A stretch of 15,359 nucleotides of DNA from Bacteroidales bacterium UBA1077 (GTDB lineage Bacteria > Bacteroidota > Bacteroidia > Bacteroidales > UBA932). The notes below the pieces were generated by a model. It was not told the origin of the DNA, did not search any database, and saw only the letters and a program-made list of their open reading frames with translations. A program made the translations under genes and the position numbers. The stretch lies in the NCBI GenBank assembly GCA_002314195.1, contig DCCQ01000006.1:1-15359 (forward strand), read 5' to 3'. Shown here one piece after another: positions 12,986-15,359 of this stretch (the stretch's first letter is position 1; every line of letters starts with the position of its first letter).

Positions 12986-13504
12986 TCACTTCGCTTTCCT
13001 AACCGTCCCCGCGAGATTTCTGATAGCGTTTTGCGCCTTGACACTCGGCCTCAAGCCAAAAATCACGACACAGCCGGCCAACAAAACACCCGCAGGAACC
13101 GTGAATATTCCAGGAACACCGTCAATTCCGCATATTCCCCCAATAATGAAGATCACGGCTACAAGCAACACGGCGGCAACCTTGCATCTCCGGTTCTTGT
13201 TGCCTTCCTTAAGGCAGAGCGCATAGCGTCTGATCTCATTGCCGTCGGCATTTGTTCCGACAAGTCCGGCGTCCTCCAACCGGCAGGAGATGGCGCGCCA
13301 ACGAAAAGGTGAAGACCAATCCACAAACAAGTCGAACACCCCCGTTGTGTCCGGAACTTCATCCATTGATATCTCATTGGCTCTTTTGACTTCACCGAGT
13401 TTTGTCAATTCCGCCTTGATGCCCCCCAACACCGTTCCGAATGGTTTCTCGCTCGTGAACAGCACCATCCCGGCATCCATCATCTGAACTTTCTTGTCAA
13501 TCAT
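12986..13504 (-). CDS. Unrecognised membrane protein with two C-terminal helices
   Basis: This 172-residue protein matches no family I can name. The N-terminal part (about 1-105) is soluble and charged, with VFDLFVDWSSPFRWRAISCRLEDAGLV near the middle. Two hydrophobic helices at about 109-126 and 131-150 are separated by a short glycine-rich turn (GGICGIDGVPG). A basic tail ends TVRKAK. There is no signal peptide, so the soluble part is probably cytoplasmic, with a helical hairpin in the inner membrane. ATG 13504 was chosen over TTG 13519. The gene starts 13 bases after the T run of the nqrF terminator and stands alone. Confidence 0.65.
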   Translation of the reverse strand: MIDKKVQMMDAGMVLFTSEKPFGTVLGGIKAELTKLGEVKRANEISMDEVPDTTGVFDLFVDWSSPFRWRAISCRLEDAGLVGTNADGNEIRRYALCLKEGNKNRRCKVAAVLLVAVIFIIGGICGIDGVPGIFTVPAGVLLAGCVVIFGLRPSVKAQNAIRNLAGTVRKAK

Positions 13505-13508
13505 GGCA

Positions 13509-13516
13509 CAAATGTA
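13509..13516 (-). promoter_or_regulatory. Possible -7 element just before the 13504 start
   Basis: On the minus strand TACATTTG matches TAnnTTTG, but no TTG lies 19 to 21 bases upstream, where the nqrF terminator stem sits instead. If used, transcription would begin almost at ATG 13504, giving a nearly leaderless message. Confidence 0.3.
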
Positions 13517-13517
13517 C

Positions 13518-13550
13518 AAAAAAAAAGGACTGACCCAGACGGATCAGTCC
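13518..13550 (-). terminator. Rho-independent terminator after nqrF
   Basis: On the minus strand GGACTGATCC pairs with GGGTCAGTCC (one G-U pair) around GTCT, followed by nine T. It starts 20 bases beyond the nqrF stop and marks the end of the nqr operon. Confidence 0.9.
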
Positions 13551-13570
13551 AACATATTATCACATCTCTA

Positions 13571-14839
13571 TTACGAGAAATTATCGTAAAGAATGCTCTC
13601 AGGCTGCACTCCGAGACTGTCAAGCAGCTTGTTCACAGAAGCAACCATCATTGGAGGACCGCACATGAAATACTTGATGTCTTCTGGAGCATCATGATCC
13701 TTGAGATAAGTCTCGTACATCACATTGTGAACGAAACCAGCCGTGTACTTAACTCCAGCTGCATCAGCCGCAGGATCTGGACGGTCAAGGGCCAGATGGA
13801 AGTGGAAGTTAGGGAACTCCTTCTCGATCTCAGCGTAGTCCTCAAGGTAGAATGCCTCGACAAGACTGCGGGCTCCATAGAAGAAATGAACCTCACGCTT
13901 GGTCTTGAGAGTCTTGAAGAGATGCATGATGTGGCTGCGGAGAGGAGCCATACCTGCACCACCACCCACGAAGATATATTCCTGAGAATCAGGATCATTC
14001 TTCGGAAGGAGGAACTCTCCGAACGGACCGGAGATCCAAACCTTGTCGCCCGGCTTGCGGGTGAAGACGTAGGATGAGCCGACTCCCGGAGGAACAGGCA
14101 GCATCTTGAACACACCCTTAGGCTGGCTCCTGTCAAACGGAGGAGTAGCGATACGGACGTTCAGTTTTATGATGTCACCCTCGGCAGGATAAGAAGCCAT
14201 AGAGTAAGCCCTTACCGTAGGCACCTCATTCTTCGCCTTGATGCCGAAGAAACCATATTTCTCCCAATCAGCCTTGTAGATGTCATCCACATCAATGGTG
14301 GAGAAATCCACATCGTACGCTGGGATGTCAATCTGAATGTACTCACCGGACTTAAAGTCAAGATGAACTCCCTCAGGAAGCTTCACGGTGAACTCCTTGA
14401 TGAAGGTGGCCACGTTCTTGTTGGAGATCACCTCGCACTCAAGTTTCTTGACACTCAGGGTAGATTCAGGAACCTGAATCTTCATGTTCTCCTTCACCTT
14501 GACCTGGCAACCGAGCCTGAAGCCATCTTTTATCTGCCTGCGGCTGAAGAAACCGGTCTCGGTAGGGAGGATGGTACCGCCGCCCTCAAGCACCTGAACC
14601 TTGCACTGACCGCAGTTCGCCTTTCCACCGCATGCGGAAGGAAGGAAAATCTTCTGGTCAGCGAGCGTGTGGAGAAGGTCGCTGCCCTGAGGAACGTCAA
14701 GAACCTTCTTCCCGTTGTTGATGTCAATCTTGACAGTGCCGTCCGGTGTGAGTTTGATCTTGACATACAGAAGCAGGGCGACCAGGACAACGGTCACAAC
14801 TACAATTGTGATGATTGCTGAAATTACTGTTGAAAACAT
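13571..14839 (-). CDS. nqrF: Na+-translocating NADH:quinone reductase subunit F
   Basis: NqrF is the NADH-oxidising entry subunit of the NQR sodium pump. It passes electrons through FAD and a 2Fe-2S cluster. The 422-residue protein has an N-terminal membrane helix (about 4-26). A ferredoxin domain has cluster cysteines 70, 76, 79 and 111 (SACGGKANCGQC, then GC). An FAD-binding RAYSMAS lies at 210-216, and an NADH-binding domain has GGGAGMAPLRSH from 292 and CGPP from 393. All key residues and the usual length are present. The start has a good AAGGAGG at 14848-14854, eight bases upstream. It follows nqrE by 16 bases and is the last gene of the operon, closed by the terminator at 13518-13550. 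Confidence 0.97.
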   Translation of the reverse strand: MFSTVISAIITIVVVTVVLVALLLYVKIKLTPDGTVKIDINNGKKVLDVPQGSDLLHTLADQKIFLPSACGGKANCGQCKVQVLEGGGTILPTETGFFSRRQIKDGFRLGCQVKVKENMKIQVPESTLSVKKLECEVISNKNVATFIKEFTVKLPEGVHLDFKSGEYIQIDIPAYDVDFSTIDVDDIYKADWEKYGFFGIKAKNEVPTVRAYSMASYPAEGDIIKLNVRIATPPFDRSQPKGVFKMLPVPPGVGSSYVFTRKPGDKVWISGPFGEFLLPKNDPDSQEYIFVGGGAGMAPLRSHIMHLFKTLKTKREVHFFYGARSLVEAFYLEDYAEIEKEFPNFHFHLALDRPDPAADAAGVKYTAGFVHNVMYETYLKDHDAPEDIKYFMCGPPMMVASVNKLLDSLGVQPESILYDNFS

Positions 14840-14847
14840 AGTCTCTG

Positions 14848-14854
14848 CCTCCTT
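14848..14854 (-). promoter_or_regulatory. Shine-Dalgarno sequence for nqrF
   Basis: AAGGAGG on the minus strand lies in the 16-base gap between nqrE and nqrF, eight bases before ATG 14839. It is unusually strong for a Bacteroidota chromosomal gene and may ensure matched subunit synthesis. Confidence 0.6.
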
Positions 14855-14855
14855 A

Positions 14856-15359
14856 TTAGATTGTGAGTCCCATAAAGGTCATAAAGGCCATGGCCATCAG
14901 ACCTACGGTGATGAATGTTATGCCGATGCCCCTGAGACCGGCCGGAACCTTCGAGTAGGACATCTTCTCCCTGATCGCGGCGAGGGTCACAATGGCTAGG
15001 AACCAACCGATTCCGGAGCCGAGAGCGTAAACCGAAGCCTCACCCACATTCACGAAATCCTTGTTCTGCATGAAGAGCGAACCGCCAAGAATTGCGCAGT
15101 TCACAGCGATCAAAGGCAGATAGATTCCCAGTGATGAATATAGGGCCGGAGCGAACTTTTCAACAACCATCTCGACAAGCTGAGTGAACGCCGCGATGAC
15201 AGCTATGAATATGATTAGACTGAGGAAGCTCAGGTCCACACCTTTTATCAAAGCGTCAGGAGACAAAACATACCTGTAAAGAAGATAGTTGATCGGCAAT
15301 GTCACAAGAAGGACGAATATAACAGCGACACCAAGACCGGAAGCTGTCTTCACATTTTT
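14856..15359 (-). CDS. nqrE: Na+-translocating NADH:quinone reductase subunit E, 5' end outside window
   Basis: NqrE is an integral membrane subunit of the NQR sodium pump. The 167 visible residues contain several hydrophobic helices and family patterns such as ASGLGVAVIFVLLVTLPINY near the visible start, then IYLPLIAVNCAILGG and GIGWFLAIVTLAAIREKM, and the C-terminal segment VPAGLRGIGITFITVGLMAMAF. Full-length NqrE is about 200 residues, so roughly 35 N-terminal residues lie beyond the right edge. The GTG at 15353 is an internal codon, because the frame runs to the edge. It is directly upstream of nqrF in the standard nqr order. Confidence 0.95.
   Translation of the reverse strand, partial: KNVKTASGLGVAVIFVLLVTLPINYLLYRYVLSPDALIKGVDLSFLSLIIFIAVIAAFTQLVEMVVEKFAPALYSSLGIYLPLIAVNCAILGGSLFMQNKDFVNVGEASVYALGSGIGWFLAIVTLAAIREKMSYSKVPAGLRGIGITFITVGLMAMAFMTFMGLTI

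Noticed and set aside
12933..13487. Several plus-strand frames of 80-100 residues across the unknown membrane protein
   Set aside because: The minus-strand frame is longer and has a credible helix pair and a start just after a terminator. The plus-strand frames look like antisense reading.

Overview
The window looks like a chromosomal segment of a Bacteroidota species, most likely of the order Bacteroidales. The evidence is an NQR-type sodium pump, a Porphyromonas-like dipeptidyl peptidase IV, DUF4493/DUF6359, DUF5053 and DUF6808 proteins, and promoters fitting the Bacteroidetes sigma factor pattern TTG-N19/20-TAnnTTTG at 1883-1913 and 3697-3726. No rRNA, tRNA, IS element or CRISPR array was seen.

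Positions 1 to about 3700 appear to be the right-hand end of a prophage or phage-derived element. In order on the plus strand it carries a small virion-associated protein with no conventional start codon (110-373), a holin (366-896), an M15 peptidase endolysin (880-1314) and a membrane-anchored spanin-like DUF6808 protein (1321-1854). These four genes overlap or nearly touch and form a lysis cassette. A separate promoter then drives a 52-residue protein (1939-2097) and a DUF5053 protein (2135-2527), ending in a strong terminator. On the minus strand a tyrosine recombinase (2576-3673) closes the element.

Positions 3697 to 7430 are a plus-strand host operon: a CE2-type SGNH carbohydrate esterase, a small one-helix membrane protein, and a secreted S9 dipeptidyl peptidase IV. 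It is bounded by a consensus promoter on the left and a long hairpin at 7401-7430 on the right. That hairpin is shared with the convergent operon to its right.

Positions 12655 down to 7469 are a minus-strand operon of three envelope genes: a DUF4493/DUF6359 lipoprotein, an OmpA-family outer membrane protein with a peptidoglycan-binding domain, and a 944-residue lipoprotein. In the last, collagen-like Gly-X-Y tracts alternate with five copies of a SAYELW/FFxYL module. I read this as a candidate surface-fibre system: the OmpA protein would give the wall anchor, and the two lipoproteins the exposed parts. It is the most interesting unit in the window.

The 330-base gap from 12656 to 12985 holds two strong hairpins pointing outward in a divergent arrangement. 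Each is followed by AT-rich sequence and an ATG, but the rightward ATG opens only a 17-codon frame, so it looks like an orphan or degraded leader. To its right, all on the minus strand, lie an unrecognised two-helix membrane protein (12986-13504), a clear terminator (13518-13550), nqrF (13571-14839) and the truncated nqrE (14856 to the window edge).
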